64,000 nucleotides of DNA. Source: Incurvaria masculella. Taxonomy: Eukaryota; Arthropoda; Insecta; Lepidoptera; Incurvariidae. The stretch lies in NCBI GenBank assembly GCA_946894095.1, contig OX335643.1:12387036-12451035 (forward strand), read 5' to 3'. The position numbers and the translations under genes are program-made. Positions within the stretch are counted from its first letter, which is position 1. Each line of letters starts with the position of its first letter. The notes below the pieces were generated by a model that saw only the letters and a list, made by a program, of their open reading frames with translations, did no database searches and was not told where the DNA came from. Positions 46,679-57,530 of the stretch are shown piece after piece.

Positions 46679-47288
46679 TTAACTGGCCGGATAAACAGAC
46701 GAGTAAGTGAGTAAATAAAATGTTTAGTTTAAATTCGTTCCATGCTAACTATCAAACGACTGATATTCGGCCTAGTGAACTTAAATTTACCAGTTAGCGT
46801 GGTAAGAAAAGCAAGTAAACCTTAGATTGCATCACTCACTTGCATGTTCTCCGCGATTTATCTTACCATGGTATACTAAAACCTCTTGTTTCGATATTTA
46901 TTGAAATACGCAAGGTGAATCTGAATCAATTACATAAAATTTTGCAAAGTGATTCTGGAAAAAAGGCCTATATCGAATTAATATATATTTTTTTCGGAAC
47001 ATTAACATATTCTTAATTTCTAAACATACAATATCCCCTTAATAATTGTTTAGGCCATGTCCCTACCTTAATTGTATGGGGACAGCCATTTTCATGAAAT
47101 AAAAAAATGCCTAATTTTACCTCCAGAATCATATCAAATGAACGTAGTCGAAGCTGACTGATCAGATAATCGACAGCAAGTGAACGTGACCTTAAAAGTG
47201 ATAAAAAAACACAAGCGACTCATTTCTGAAATCTAAACAATACGCTTCAAAAATATCCTTGAATAGCTTACTTTTTTCTAATTTCCAG

Positions 47289-47415
47289 CCGGACCATTTT
47301 CACATCGTACCAGCTGGACGAGCTGGAGAAGGCGTTCAAGGACGCGCACTACCCAGACGTGTACGCGCGAGAGATGCTAAGCCTCAAGACAGATCTTCCT
47401 GAAGACAGGATACAG
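47289..47415 (+). CDS. Vsx: Vsx homeobox gene, homeodomain exon (residues 5-46)
   Basis: A 127-base exon (one base plus 42 codons) with acceptor ATTTCCAG and donor CAG|GTGGGC. It encodes most of a paired-like homeodomain starting [16 protein letters not shown], with helix-1 landmarks F8, L16 and F20, then Y25, and L40 in helix 2. HYPDVYARE followed by [11 protein letters not shown] is characteristic of the Vsx/Chx10/ceh-10 class rather than Otx, Pax or Arx types. The exon ends after Gln46 in phase 0, at the classical 46/47 homeobox intron. Helix 3 (VWFQNRRAKW) and the CVC domain that defines this family should follow in later exons; I saw neither before base 64000. Whether this is Vsx1 or Vsx2 cannot be told from this part. 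Confidence 0.93.
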
Positions 47416-47536
47416 GTGGGCTCACTTCACATTACGAGCCTATGGCCATGAATAGTTTCTTATACTCACGACGAATAATGTAATATTTTATTCAATTGTA
47501 CTTTTTTTATCTACGTAGACTTATTTCAAAACAATA

Positions 47537-47643
47537 ACAGTCGTATTCAGAGAGAACCTGTCAAAACTAAGTACGATATTAGCACCGTACTAACCATACA
47601 AAACCAAAACTATGCTAACTCTGCCCTCTCTGAATAATGCTGT
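47537..47643. mobile_element. Short MITE with ATTCAGAGAG inverted ends
   Basis: A 107-base segment whose ends are inverse: ACAGTCGTATTCAGAGAG on the left and CTCTCTGAATAATGCTGT on the right, about 15 of 18 positions agreeing. Non-coding. It starts 120 bases after the homeodomain exon. The duplication is unclear (TA on the left, AA on the right). Confidence 0.6.
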
Positions 47644-48429
47644 AAGTATTTACGGAAAACTAAATATACTTTTTTCGTCCTAAGCAAGTACGTATTTTTT
47701 TCCAACAAATGTGATACGAATGTAGAATCTACCGTGAAGCTAGGACACGTAAATCCATGTCTAGACCCGTAAAAAAATCGAAAGGTCGAAATTTTTGAGT
47801 GAGCCGAAAAGCTATCATGTTAAGAGCTAATGCGTCAGATTTTGGTCTGGTACTTTATGAAAAAAACATTTTATAGCAATTCGCCTCGGACCTTATTCGC
47901 ACAACTCAACAGATTAGTTCCAATTTGAGGGCCGCAAAACGTCACAATAAACAATAAAACAAACAAAAAACTCCCAACATCGCAAAAACTCAAAAGCGAT
48001 CGGCCCCGAACAATACCGCTTTCCTGTCGATAACTTTTGCAAAAACGCTTTGAACGAAAACGGAAAGTGGGTAACTCGATAACCGTTGTGTTGGTTTGCA
48101 GCGCGTTTCGCCTTCAACAGACGGCCCCCGTTCATTGTGAGCCTTGTACAACTGTCATGCCTGATTTGGCTTAGATTTTTTTGGCAATTCGATATTTCAC
48201 GATCGGAAATCGGTCGGTAATTTGACCCGAGACTGCCTATTTGGGGTCTCTAAGAATTTGTTCTTGAATTCGATTGCAATGAGTGCAAATATCCTTAGTA
48301 TGTGTTTATTGTCTCGCCTTTACACAATTAATCAAACGTTATTCTTTATTTAAACGCCATCTTATTGAAATTTTAAATAGCAATAAAAGCTATTTATGGA
48401 AAAATAATTGCGAACAGAAGCGTAACCGT

Positions 48430-48725
48430 TTCAGTTTGGGCTAAAGTGCTTTCGTATGTCCGGCTGTCCGTCTGTTCTTCTCTACAAGTCGCATTTATTA
48501 ACCGATTCTCGTGACATTTCGTGTGCAGGTTCGATAATTATATGGTTTTTTTGTCGACTCAGTTTCTGGTATTTTTTTTTAAATGGTTTTGTTTAGGTAC
48601 AAGACTTAAAGCGTACATGAAAAATAATAGAATTTGATTTTATGTAAGGTGCGCGGTGAACATTTATTCAGTTTTAGGCTATTCAAAGACAAACTAGCGA
48701 GGCCTACAGCTCAGAGAGCCAAAAA
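48430..48725 (+). repeat. Dispersed repeat with GCTTTCGTATGTCCGG, second copy
   Basis: Same family as 51335-51560, somewhat longer, with a T10 run at 48571-48580. An AT-only stretch follows (48728-48772). Confidence 0.55.
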
Positions 48726-48954
48726 AAATTTATATTACATATATTATATTTTATAAAAAATATATATTATTAGCAGCCATTATCTGGAAAAGAAAGAGAA
48801 AGAAAAGAGAAGGTGGTAGCAAATGTTGAGTCTCCTATAGACCTGTACCGCGAAATAACTATATTGTTACTTGCTCAACGTATACCATTCGCAAGGATTA
48901 TTTACAGCAGGACTCAGCTGCATCTTCGGGTCTGAAAACAATTCCTGCATTCCA

Positions 48955-49182
48955 TACAAAAACGGCGAGTCAGTTCGCTTGCTACTGATTGACTATAGTC
49001 AACGACGCCTAAGAACACGTATAAGAACTTCACAGGACGCCATTAAGTGCAACGAACATTCGATGTTGCACGTCTCGAACTAACTACAGTTAGACGTTTT
49101 TCACTAACTCGTGGCTACGCTGCCGCCATACGAATGAGTTTAGATCTCTACCCCCGTCCTTCCATGCTCGCTGGTGGCATAC
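48955..49182. mobile_element. hAT-like MITE, second copy (left end unclear)
   Basis: Shares the interior (CATTCGATGTTGCACGTC, ACTCGTGGCTACGCTGCCGCC) and right end (CCCGTCCTTCCATGCTCGCTGG) with the element at 28571-28911. The left inverted end is not clear, so the start is approximate. Confidence 0.6.
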
Positions 49183-49649
49183 CACGTAATTACTACGTGA
49201 GACCTCCCTTTCTTCTTTTTCCCACTTGAAACCCTTCATCACGGTGTCTTTTAAGTGAAGAAATAAAATCCGACAGTCCTTTGACTACTGCCAGACTTTA
49301 ATCAAAATCTTTGAAGCTAAAAGTGATTATAAAAATATATTGCGCAAACACAACACTATGTAAATTAACGAAATAAATTGGAATATGTTTCAAAGAAATG
49401 GTGCAGAATGACAGTTCTTATCCGTCCATAAATTTGTTTTCAACTACACACAAAAAGTATTTTACTTTTAGGCACGTATAAATTACAAATTAAAGAATTT
49501 AGTCATTGATGTTGTGGCCAAATCATTTATGGGTATAATATGTAGATGCCTGGCAGTGTATCAAGTTAAGTAAACTCATTAATTTGATGTTATATAACGA
49601 TATTAACATTGAAATATAGGTCTTAGACTATGACTAAATGTTCTCGACG

Positions 49650-49722
49650 TTCGTCTGGAGCAGGATTTGAAACTCCGACTTTTGGATTACTGTCCACTGC
49701 TCTGACCGCTTAGCAATTCAGA
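49650..49722 (-). repeat. tRNA-like repeat copy
   Basis: Reverse strand contains GCGGTCAGAGCAGTGGACAG, TAATCCAAAAGTC and a damaged T arm (GGAGTTTCAAATCCTGC). Same family as 2568-2640. Confidence 0.5.
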
Positions 49723-50679
49723 AAATATAAATTCATTAGTACTTGACTTCAATGCATAATTTAGTCAGCACCGTGATCTGTAATTTCTATTATAGAAATT
49801 AATATGTTTTTAACGTATTTGTTCATCCGTAGATATCTACGAGTTTTGTTTCAATTAGATGACCAATGCCTGACATTTGTAATTTGACTACGTGTTGTTT
49901 TTTTGTGTTGAACTTGTGGTTTCCCATGGACAATTTTCACTATTGCTTCGATTATCGGCTCTTTTTAAGTGTCCTTTCCGTCTTCCATTTCGCTGCCCAC
50001 TCCAATGGATAAGCTATAGCTTGATGACATACCCACATACGTAGGTATGATGACTATTGATATAACTCACATGCTATGCGTGAGGGGCACTGCCCGTGCC
50101 CGTACACAAATACTGAACACGACAAAACCTCCCCGCAGGATTATGAAAATTTAATTTCAACCTTCAACAAAGGGGACGAGGCAGTGTTCCAAAATATACA
50201 CTACCCCTTTGGCAAAAGGTCACATTTCCTCTGAAGGCATCGCTAAGTCGAGAATTATTTTTTCACGTTGCTTTTGAAAATTGTATCTTGTTTTAAGGTA
50301 GAATAGAGTGTGGATTTGCGGCGATGCACCCGCGTATGAGTTATGAAGACGGAACAGTTTTACTTGTAGGTGCTTGAATTTCGGAATAATAGTTTGGCGG
50401 TTGGATCTTAGCTCTGCTAGCCTAATGACATAACTCAAATTTGTTATGTTTTCAATCCATTATAAATACAAAGTAATTAATTATTTCCTCATATTCGTAA
50501 TATCAGTTCAATAATACAAGATATAATAAGAATGGCCATGTTGTTGACATCTGTAGCATAAAGGATTGGTTTGTAAAATAAAATTTATCCTTCTCGTTTC
50601 TAGAATTGATTGCAGTATTGAAATCGCACACAGTAAATAGAGCTCTGATTTGATCATCTTATTGGATTATCCAAGTTTT

Positions 50680-50825
50680 CCATCAAGTGCAATGTACCCA
50701 TGCAATGTAAGTAAGGTTCTGGCGTGGCACCTAGTTGCTATGTGTTATGTTGGGCTTATGTGATGAATATTTAGTTTGTTAGTAGCATATTTGACAACTA
50801 TATCTAGTTTCATAAGAAAATTACT
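50680..50825 (+). mobile_element. SINE tail fragment
   Basis: GTTTTCCATCAAGTGCAATGTACCC and GGTTCTGGCGTGGCACCTAG match the family tail; no head. Confidence 0.6.
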
Positions 50826-51334
50826 TTGTTTTTAACACATTAAGAATGAAAAAAAATCTTTATTCGTGTTAATTGTAGGTTGAACCACAATTTGCGTATA
50901 TAATGAACAAATAAATAACTATCTTAGATGACCATATCATAAAATTTTTATATATTTAAAAAACTCCTTCAATTATTTATAGTGCTTTTTAAAAAATACT
51001 TATTGAGTCTGGTAGATTATTGTATATTTTTCGAGATATGAAGTAAATACCGTTCTAATATGTTATAGTACTAATTTTTCTTTTGGCAAGCACAGGTTTT
51101 TTCTTTTCCGCGCATTACAACTATAGGTAGTGCTAAAAACTTTAAAGTTATGTAGGTAATTGTTTTGCATTCACGCACACATCATACATACATAAATGTA
51201 TAAATGGTAACAAATTAAGCTCATTGATAACTGAGCGACAGGTATTTATTTATGTTGCCCGCACCAGAAATGAGGCGAACAATGATATAATCTTCATTCT
51301 CAATAATATTCTATATGAACCTAGCTGATGTAAC

Positions 51335-51560
51335 CTTTATTGGCCGAGCGTAGCGAAAGTCTTCGTTTTAAGTTTGGGCAAAAATGCTTTCGTATGTCCG
51401 GTTGTTCTCATCTACAGGTCGAATTTCTGAAACGCTTCGCGTGAAATTTTGCAAGCGGCACTATCGAGCCAGGTTTTGAAAATAATTTTTTTTTTTTAAA
51501 TAAATTCATATGTTCAAAAAGACAGACTCGCAAGCTCTATAGCTCAGAGAGCCACCTAGT
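51335..51560 (+). repeat. Dispersed repeat with GCTTTCGTATGTCCGG
   Basis: Shares ATGCTTTCGTATGTCCGGTTG and TATAGCTCAGAGAGCCACC with 48430-48725 (GTGCTTTCGTATGTCCGGCTG, CTACAGCTCAGAGAGCC). Non-coding; class unknown. Confidence 0.55.
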
Positions 51561-51822
51561 TTACAGATGAATTAATACATTTTTTCACCGATTGGGAAGT
51601 GATTAATATTTTTATTCGTTACACCAACTGTGCTCGCGTTTTGCTTAATACAATTTTTACTTTGTTGTTTGAGATGTATTCTATACCTATGGATGGATGG
51701 ATCAAATCACTATTATGATTATTATTTTGAGATAGAGGTGATGTGGCAGTGTCGTACGCGAGCAGTGAAGCGCGTCCTCGGGGTGCAGGGGGTGGCGGCG
51801 GGTGTAGCCTTCACGGGATGTA

Positions 51823-51840
51823 GGGGGGGGGGGGGGGGGG
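51823..51840 (+). repeat. G18 homopolymer in a G-rich patch
   Basis: Eighteen consecutive G, preceded at 51780-51802 by GGGTGCAGGGGGTGGCGGCGGG. Several four-run combinations could form a G-quadruplex. Confidence 0.9.
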
Positions 51841-52089
51841 TTTGCGCATTTGCAAACAAAACTGTTAGCGAGCAGGGGTCGGCGCGGGTAATGACGGAAA
51901 CTACGAGCCAACTATACGACCGTATCTATCGAATTCGACAAATATTATAGAGATTGGAAGACGTATCACTTCTTGTAAACGATAGTGAAAAAGGCTGAGT
52001 AGAACTGTGTACTAACGTCTCTACTATGGAGAATACTGTTCGGAGTTGCATAACGCTATCCCTTCATCCCGTTTGTAGGATCTTTCTAG

Positions 52090-52374
52090 GCGGAAAAGCC
52101 ATAGAATGCACCCATTCACTGTCGATATACGAAACATAAGACACAGCCGATCTTATAGGTCTTTTATCTATAGAGTCGGTAAACCATGGACTGAACTGCT
52201 TACCGAGGTATTTCCCTCAAAATACAACCTGGACTCCTCCAAACATGGTGTGAAGAAGCTCCTGGCCGGCCGGCATAGTTTTCGCAGCCTCGTGAATGTT
52301 CGAAAGCCCATGGGAATTGTCCGGACACCGCTCACATACAAACTATATGATCCCGTCCCAATCGCTAGTAGTTG
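52090..52374 (+). pseudogene. LINE ORF2 C-terminal fragment
   Basis: An open segment reads HPFTVDIRNIRHSRSYRSF, then VGKPWTELLTEVFPSKYNLD and a stop. LW/PW-x-x-L-x-x-x-VFP-x-x-YNL followed by KxGVKK is the usual C-terminus of Jockey/CR1-like LINE polyproteins. It is followed at once by a SINE body; the upstream RT domain is absent. Confidence 0.6.
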
Positions 52375-52414
52375 AATGTTTACTAAATTATGTTGTTAAA
52401 GTATACGAAAGCAA

Positions 52415-52700
52415 GCTGTTCCGTGGTTCCGAATCCATGTATAACTGTAGGTATCCTTCCCCTACTAAGTGGTGGGGCTAAACCAGCCCGGGTTGTTGCT
52501 ATAGCATTGGATGAAAAGATTGTTGACGCAGCAATGAAATACTATCAGTGTATTCCATCCAGTTCAATGAGGCCGTACTCGTAAGCATTCCTGGCATGGC
52601 ACCTGATTTCCACGGTAATGTGGTGTGTTGAACTAATGACATGACCACAGATTACTATGTCGAAGGTGGGTGTAGTATTAGTCGTTCATGACAAGTTACC
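52415..52700 (+). mobile_element. SINE body copy
   Basis: CCGTGGTTCCGAATCCATGTATAACTG, AAGTGGTGGGGCTAAACC and TTCCATCCAGTTCAATGAGGCC. It follows directly on a LINE C-terminal fragment. A minus-strand SINE copy begins at 52715. Confidence 0.7.
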
Positions 52701-52714
52701 TAAAGCAATTAGTA

Positions 52715-52980
52715 CTGAACATGGATGATATCACAATTCCTTTTAAGATATTATCTAAAAACATGGCATTTCCGGTGGTATTTAGGTGCCATGGCAGGAT
52801 TTTCCCTTTATAAGACCACGGCTTTATTGAAATGGATGAAAAAAAGGACACTATTGCATTCAATACTATATAGTACCAACCCGAGCTGGATTTTAACCCT
52901 ACCACAATATGAGTAGGGTTTACATGGGTTCCGAACTATGGAGTGACACACCTTCTCAACGATATTACACATGTCTATAC
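52715..52980 (-). mobile_element. SINE body copy, opposite orientation
   Basis: TTTAGGTGCCATGGCAGGATTTTCCC, GTACCAACCCGAGCTGG and ACCCTACCAC identify the family in reverse. With the copy at 52415 it forms a tail-to-tail pair. Confidence 0.65.
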
Positions 52981-52999
52981 AGGATAATAAAGAAAGAGG

Positions 53000-54219
53000 T
53001 GCCTGCTATGGGTGTGCAACCTATTTTGACTTGAAACATCTCACTATTAATTAATTCTGTTTTGTAAATATTAATTCTGTTTGTGAAAATTCTGAAACTC
53101 ACAAGTTTGTTCGTTTTTTATACGCAACATGGAAAATTCTAGCTATTCGCAAGTGGCATAAAACCACGGCAAAACTGAGACAAAATGTAACGTTTTTTTA
53201 TTTTATCAACACAAAACATGTAAAATCTCAGTTTCTTTTTATGAGTGTTACTTAACCTTGCGATATTAATATTTTATGGCAAACGGTAAGTAAACATATC
53301 TTATTTGCGAAACATAATGTGTCAGAATTACAATGTAAAATAGCCGATTTAATCTGTTACTTCCAATTTTTAAGTACTGAACGCGTTTTTAAATAACATG
53401 TCTTTCTTTACATACCGGAAATCCGTTTTAGGAAACATGTGCTCATATCAAGAAAATTCAAGTTATCCTAAATACGACCTCGACAACGCGCGAAATTCTA
53501 TCCGGTAAACGGAAAATCGTTCAGCGGACTCGCGGAAATCAACTCACGCCATCTATCGTTCGTCGCCCGAGTTACTGTTGCGGCGTTGCCAAGGTTACGC
53601 CGTCCCGATTGGCTGCTCCTTACCGCTCATTCTGATTTCAAAACGTCCTAATGTTATCACGTGTTTCATTGATTTTTGTCGTTGCTGCATTCAAGAATAA
53701 GGTTGCATTTGGCTTTGAAGCGAGAACCATTTAAGTTGTTTTGGAATCAGAAGTGATTTTATATTAGCCCCGCCTGGCATTCACAATGGCGGAGGTAGTG
53801 TGAGGCAGGCAGACGGTCTCGAATTACGTTGGGAGCTTGTCCCAGCCTTTTTTGGATCTCTTTACGAGTCTGGGATTCTTCTTTTGGTTTTCTGTTTTTT
53901 ATGATATTGAATGGAACTGTATTCTTAAAAATTGTTTAATTGCAGAGCAAGCCCATTGAATGTATCTTGGCGTAAAAACAAATATACAGGCACGGATAGG
54001 TAGCTATAGGGTATGTACGTTTTAAAAACAGGTTTATCAATGATGTATTCCACCATTTTAACGCAAATTCTGGGATTTCTGTGTACGTTATTTATGCATT
54101 TATTTAAATTATAAACACATTAATACCTGATATTGTTGTACTTTAGTAAGTATGTATCTCCAACATAAGTAGGTACGACCAAAACTGCCTACCCGCGACA
54201 CCATGTTATTATAAGACGT
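53000..54219. other. No gene recognised; CG-rich patch at 53480-53640
   Basis: The patch contains CGACCTCGACAACGCGCG, an RFX X-box-like GTTGCCAAGGTTAC (53594-53607) and CCGATTGGCTG (inverse CCAAT). It could be an intronic promoter or enhancer; nothing coding follows clearly. Confidence 0.35.
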
Positions 54220-54605
54220 GGCTAATACCACACCTACTGTCATAATATCAGCCTAAAATACCACATTCCCGAGGAGATCGGTGCAATGAAATAACATTAG
54301 GGTACATTGAACTGAATGGATTAATTTCAAAATCTGATTACAATGCTTCAAATGTAGATGTCGCTGAAACTCAAATTAATGAGATAACGGTAATGTCGTA
54401 TTCATTAAATACATAAAATTATCAAACACGGTATTTTTTTCATTTCAGCTTAAACCATTTTTTTATCCAATGCGAATGTACGAACCCTGGCGGGTATGAC
54501 CCTACAGCTGAGTAGGGTAAGAGAACTTACAGGCAGTAGGTTTACATATATTTCGAGCTCGCATGACGAAATACAACTATTCAACTCAGAAAGAGAAATC
54601 AATGA
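54220..54605 (-). mobile_element. SINE split by another repeat
   Basis: Minus strand. Tail GGCTAATACCACACCTACTGTC at 54222, interrupted at about 54326-54450 by a repeat shared with 3658-3770, resuming with ATCCAATGCGAATGTACGAACCC and the linker at 54575-54600. Confidence 0.6.
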
Positions 54606-54619
54606 TTGCCAGAACATTA

Positions 54620-55685
54620 AACAGCTCGTGGTCTAGGGGCTGGAGGACTTGGCTTTCATCCGAAAGGTCTGGGGTTCAAATCCTCGCTCGGTCATGCACC
54701 ACTTTCTTTCTGGTTGGATAAGTGCATTTCGTTACGAATGCGAGCTATTCCATGGTTCGGAACCCATGTAAAACTGTAGGTCCACTTCCCCTACTAGGTG
54801 ATAGGGTTAAGCCTGCCCGGGTTGGTACCACCGCATTGGATGAAACTATGGTTAAAGCGGCAATGAAACATTTTCCGTGTTTTCCATCCAGTTCAATGTA
54901 GCCGTGCTCATAAAGGGAAGGTCCTGGCATGGCTCTTAATTCCTTCGGTAATGTGGTGTATTAGGCTAATATCATAACAGTAGTTGTATGGTATTAGCCA
55001 TCGGGGGAACGGCATAACGTATAATATGCAGATCGTATAATGTCATATTTTAACAAAATTTTAAAACCATGCACAACGTATAATCGGCAGATCGTATAAT
55101 CTTATACGTAGTGCATGAAGAAGTCCAAAAAATTAAATTACTTATTTCTCCATGCATAACGTATAATAGTCACAACGTATAATGTTATGATCTTTATTTA
55201 ACAAAAAAAGAAAACCATGCATATCATATAATCCTAAAATAATTCATACGATAAGCGCCCTTATCGATATAAGATTAAAGATTATACTCGCACGCGACTT
55301 TTCGACCGTCTCAATTAGCGTTGTAGCAAATTGTTACTCTTCAACAGATATCGATTCGTAGCAATTTCAGCCTTAAATGTATCGTGGTTAGGGCGCTTTA
55401 TGCAGTGCTTCTTGGCATATTATACGTTCTGCATGGTTTTCTTTTTTTGTGAATTCATGGTAGGAATATTATACGTTGTGACTATTATACGTTCTGCATG
55501 ATGCAAAGAGTTTATTTTATTTTTAAACTCATGCACAACGTATAACATTATACGTTGTGAATATTATACGATATGCATGGTTTTAATTTTTTGGAAAAAA
55601 ATACTATTATACGTTGTGAATATTATACGTAGTGAATACGACTCTTAGCCATCTATGTCAGGTTGCATAAAAAAAACGGGACCCC
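54620..55685 (+). mobile_element. Full SINE split by MITE copy 2
   Basis: Head from CAGCTCGTGGTCTAGGGGC with box B GGGTTCAAATCC near 54670, linker TTTCTTTCTGGTTGGATAAG, and body to TTAGCCATC at 55002. After the MITE the tail continues CTATGTCAGGTTGCATAAAAAAA. A good reference copy for the family. Confidence 0.85.
55003..55644. mobile_element. CGTATAAT-rich MITE, copy 2, with 9-bp target duplication
   Basis: A 642-base copy of the element at 12970. It is flanked by a perfect direct repeat TTAGCCATC at 54994-55002 and 55645-55653, and it splits a SINE tail (GGTATTAGCCATCCATGTC) at that point, which proves insertion. No open reading frame. A 9-bp duplication is known for Mutator-like transposons; hAT gives 8 and piggyBac gives TTAA. 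Placement among Mutator-like elements is an inference from that length alone. Confidence 0.9.
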
Positions 55686-56344
55686 CTGACATCTCGCATA
55701 AGAAGCATGGCCCTGCGCCCTGAACTACAAGCCGCTCGAATGGTATATATAGAGTACGCAAGTTGAAGCAGCATTCCCTGCCGAGAATTAAGCTTCGTAA
55801 TAATTTTTAAAAGTCCTAATAACACAATTAGATGTTTTTTATTTTACCTTCCTTACTTACTTACTTTACTTTCCTTAGGTTTCCTATTTTATACGTTATA
55901 TGTTAATCTTTCCTAGGTTATTATTTGGTAGACCCCAGTACCTGTTGGCGTCCTTGGACTGTTGACACACCAAGACCTTCCTTGGATTGGTCGGCTACAT
56001 GGAAAAGAAAACACGGTTCCCGCTTCGACCATGCTTCATATTCAGTATACACAGCTACCAGTGTTTGGGCAGTCGAGTCTACCCGAACATAACTAAGTAT
56101 GTTCGGGTAGACGTGAGGAGGCGGCACCTTACTTAGGTAGGTACAATATGTACAACAATTTAATAAGCGGCGAAGCCTGCCATAACCTCCTTGATAGCTC
56201 ATTACTGAGATAGTTTATTAAATAATTCAGGGCACGTCGTCCCGGCGCGTACCGTCGGCAAACATATTATCTTACAATATATTTCTGTGCTTCTAAAAGG
56301 CAAAATTTGTTGATTAATTTAGAAACTTATCAGCTGCAAACTAG

Positions 56345-56560
56345 CTTTTAGGTGGTAGGGTTAATCACGTTCGGATTAGTACAATCGCAATGAATGAAGG
56401 ATGGTCGAAGAAGCAATGAAAATTGTCCGGGGTTTCCATCCAGTCCAATGTAGCTGAACAATATAAGAAAGGTCCTGGCATGGCACCTAGCTCGCATGTA
56501 TTGTGTTAGGCTAATATCTGACCGTCGGTTTTATTTAAGCTATCCAAATTGTAGAGATGA
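56345..56560 (+). mobile_element. SINE body fragment
   Basis: TAGGTGGTAGGGTTAATCACG, TTTCCATCCAGTCCAATGTAGC and GGTCCTGGCATGGCACCTAGC. The tail is diverged; no head. Confidence 0.65.
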
Positions 56561-56787
56561 AAAGGCGGATCAGGTCTCGAAGGTTTTGCGGCCTGTATCC
56601 TCTTGTTATGGTTTAAATGTTGCATATTTATGTTATTTATTTTAGATTTTGGATAGTGTGATGTAGACGTCGTGTCTTTAAAACTTCTTGTCTTGAATTG
56701 GGTAGCGCAATGTATTGTGGAAAAAAATATTATTTTGCCTATAGCGCACCATCTGAGCGAGCGCTGATATAATGTGCGCGCGCAGGG

Positions 56788-56904
56788 CGTGTATTCATGG
56801 CATTCAGTCATTGCGGATTCAGTAGAGTTAACAGTAATGTCAAAGTAAATTCTTCTTCAGTTAACTCCACTGAATCCGCAATGACTGAATGCCAAGAATA
56901 CACG
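56788..56904. repeat. 45-base-arm hairpin
   Basis: Left arm 56788-56832 and right arm 56860-56904 are inverse with only two mismatches over 45 bases and a 27-base loop. Both contain GGCATTCAGTCATTGCGGAT. No coding potential. Confidence 0.9.
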
Positions 56905-56950
56905 TCCAGAGCTTTGTCTGAATCGACGGAGCGCGAGACGACGCAACGCT

Positions 56951-57210
56951 AAAAAAACCGGCCAAGTGCGAGTCGTACTCACACACGCAGCGTTCCGTAC
57001 CATCATACACATTTAACACAAAAAAATAACGTTTTTTTATTTTACCTGTTTGTTGTTATAGCGGCAAAATAAATACTCACTCTGGAAAATTCAGCTTCCT
57101 ACCTACTACGGTTCCTGAGATACAGCCCTGTGACGGTCGGACGGACGGGCCGACAGCGGAGGCTTGATGATAGAGTTCCGTTGGTACCCTTTGGGTACGG
57201 GACCCTAGAA
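56951..57210 (+). repeat. ACCGGCCAA...GGAACCCT repeat
   Basis: Forward copy: ACCGGCCAAGTGCGAGTCG, TTGTTGTTATAGCGGC, GTCGGACGGACGGGCCGACAGCGG and TTTGGGTACGGGACCCTAG. It begins about 45 bases after a large hairpin. Confidence 0.75.
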
Positions 57211-57439
57211 AACTTTGCTTTGAAACGGAGACGAGGATTTCCCGTATGCCGTCCGTGTGTGCTGACGGTACACGGCAGCGCAGGGTCGGCGCGAGCCTCT
57301 AACGAAGGGCGAGCTCTCGTTACGTACATCATTAGCAGCTGTACAATTAATGTATTTGTTCACCAATCTGTACAATTATCTGCGCAACACGTCTTCTGTT
57401 ACATACATGCCAAGTGGTGAACTTATTTGCCGTGGAGCA

Positions 57440-57530
57440 CCTTTGAGCTCAGGGCGCGGGGCTTTGATTCCAACGCGAGAGAACATGGTTTCAATCCCCG
57501 CGCGTTGTTTCATTTATTGAGCATAAATAA
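57440..57530 (+). mobile_element. tRNA-like SINE head fragment
   Basis: GAGCTCAGGGCGCGGGGCTTTGATTCC followed by GGTTTCAATCCCCGCGCG (box B-like). The family body does not follow. Confidence 0.45.

Noticed and set aside
50150..50220. Possible exon after CCTCCCCGCAG
   Set aside because: The following frame has no usable donor or motif and does not resemble the missing helix-3 exon.
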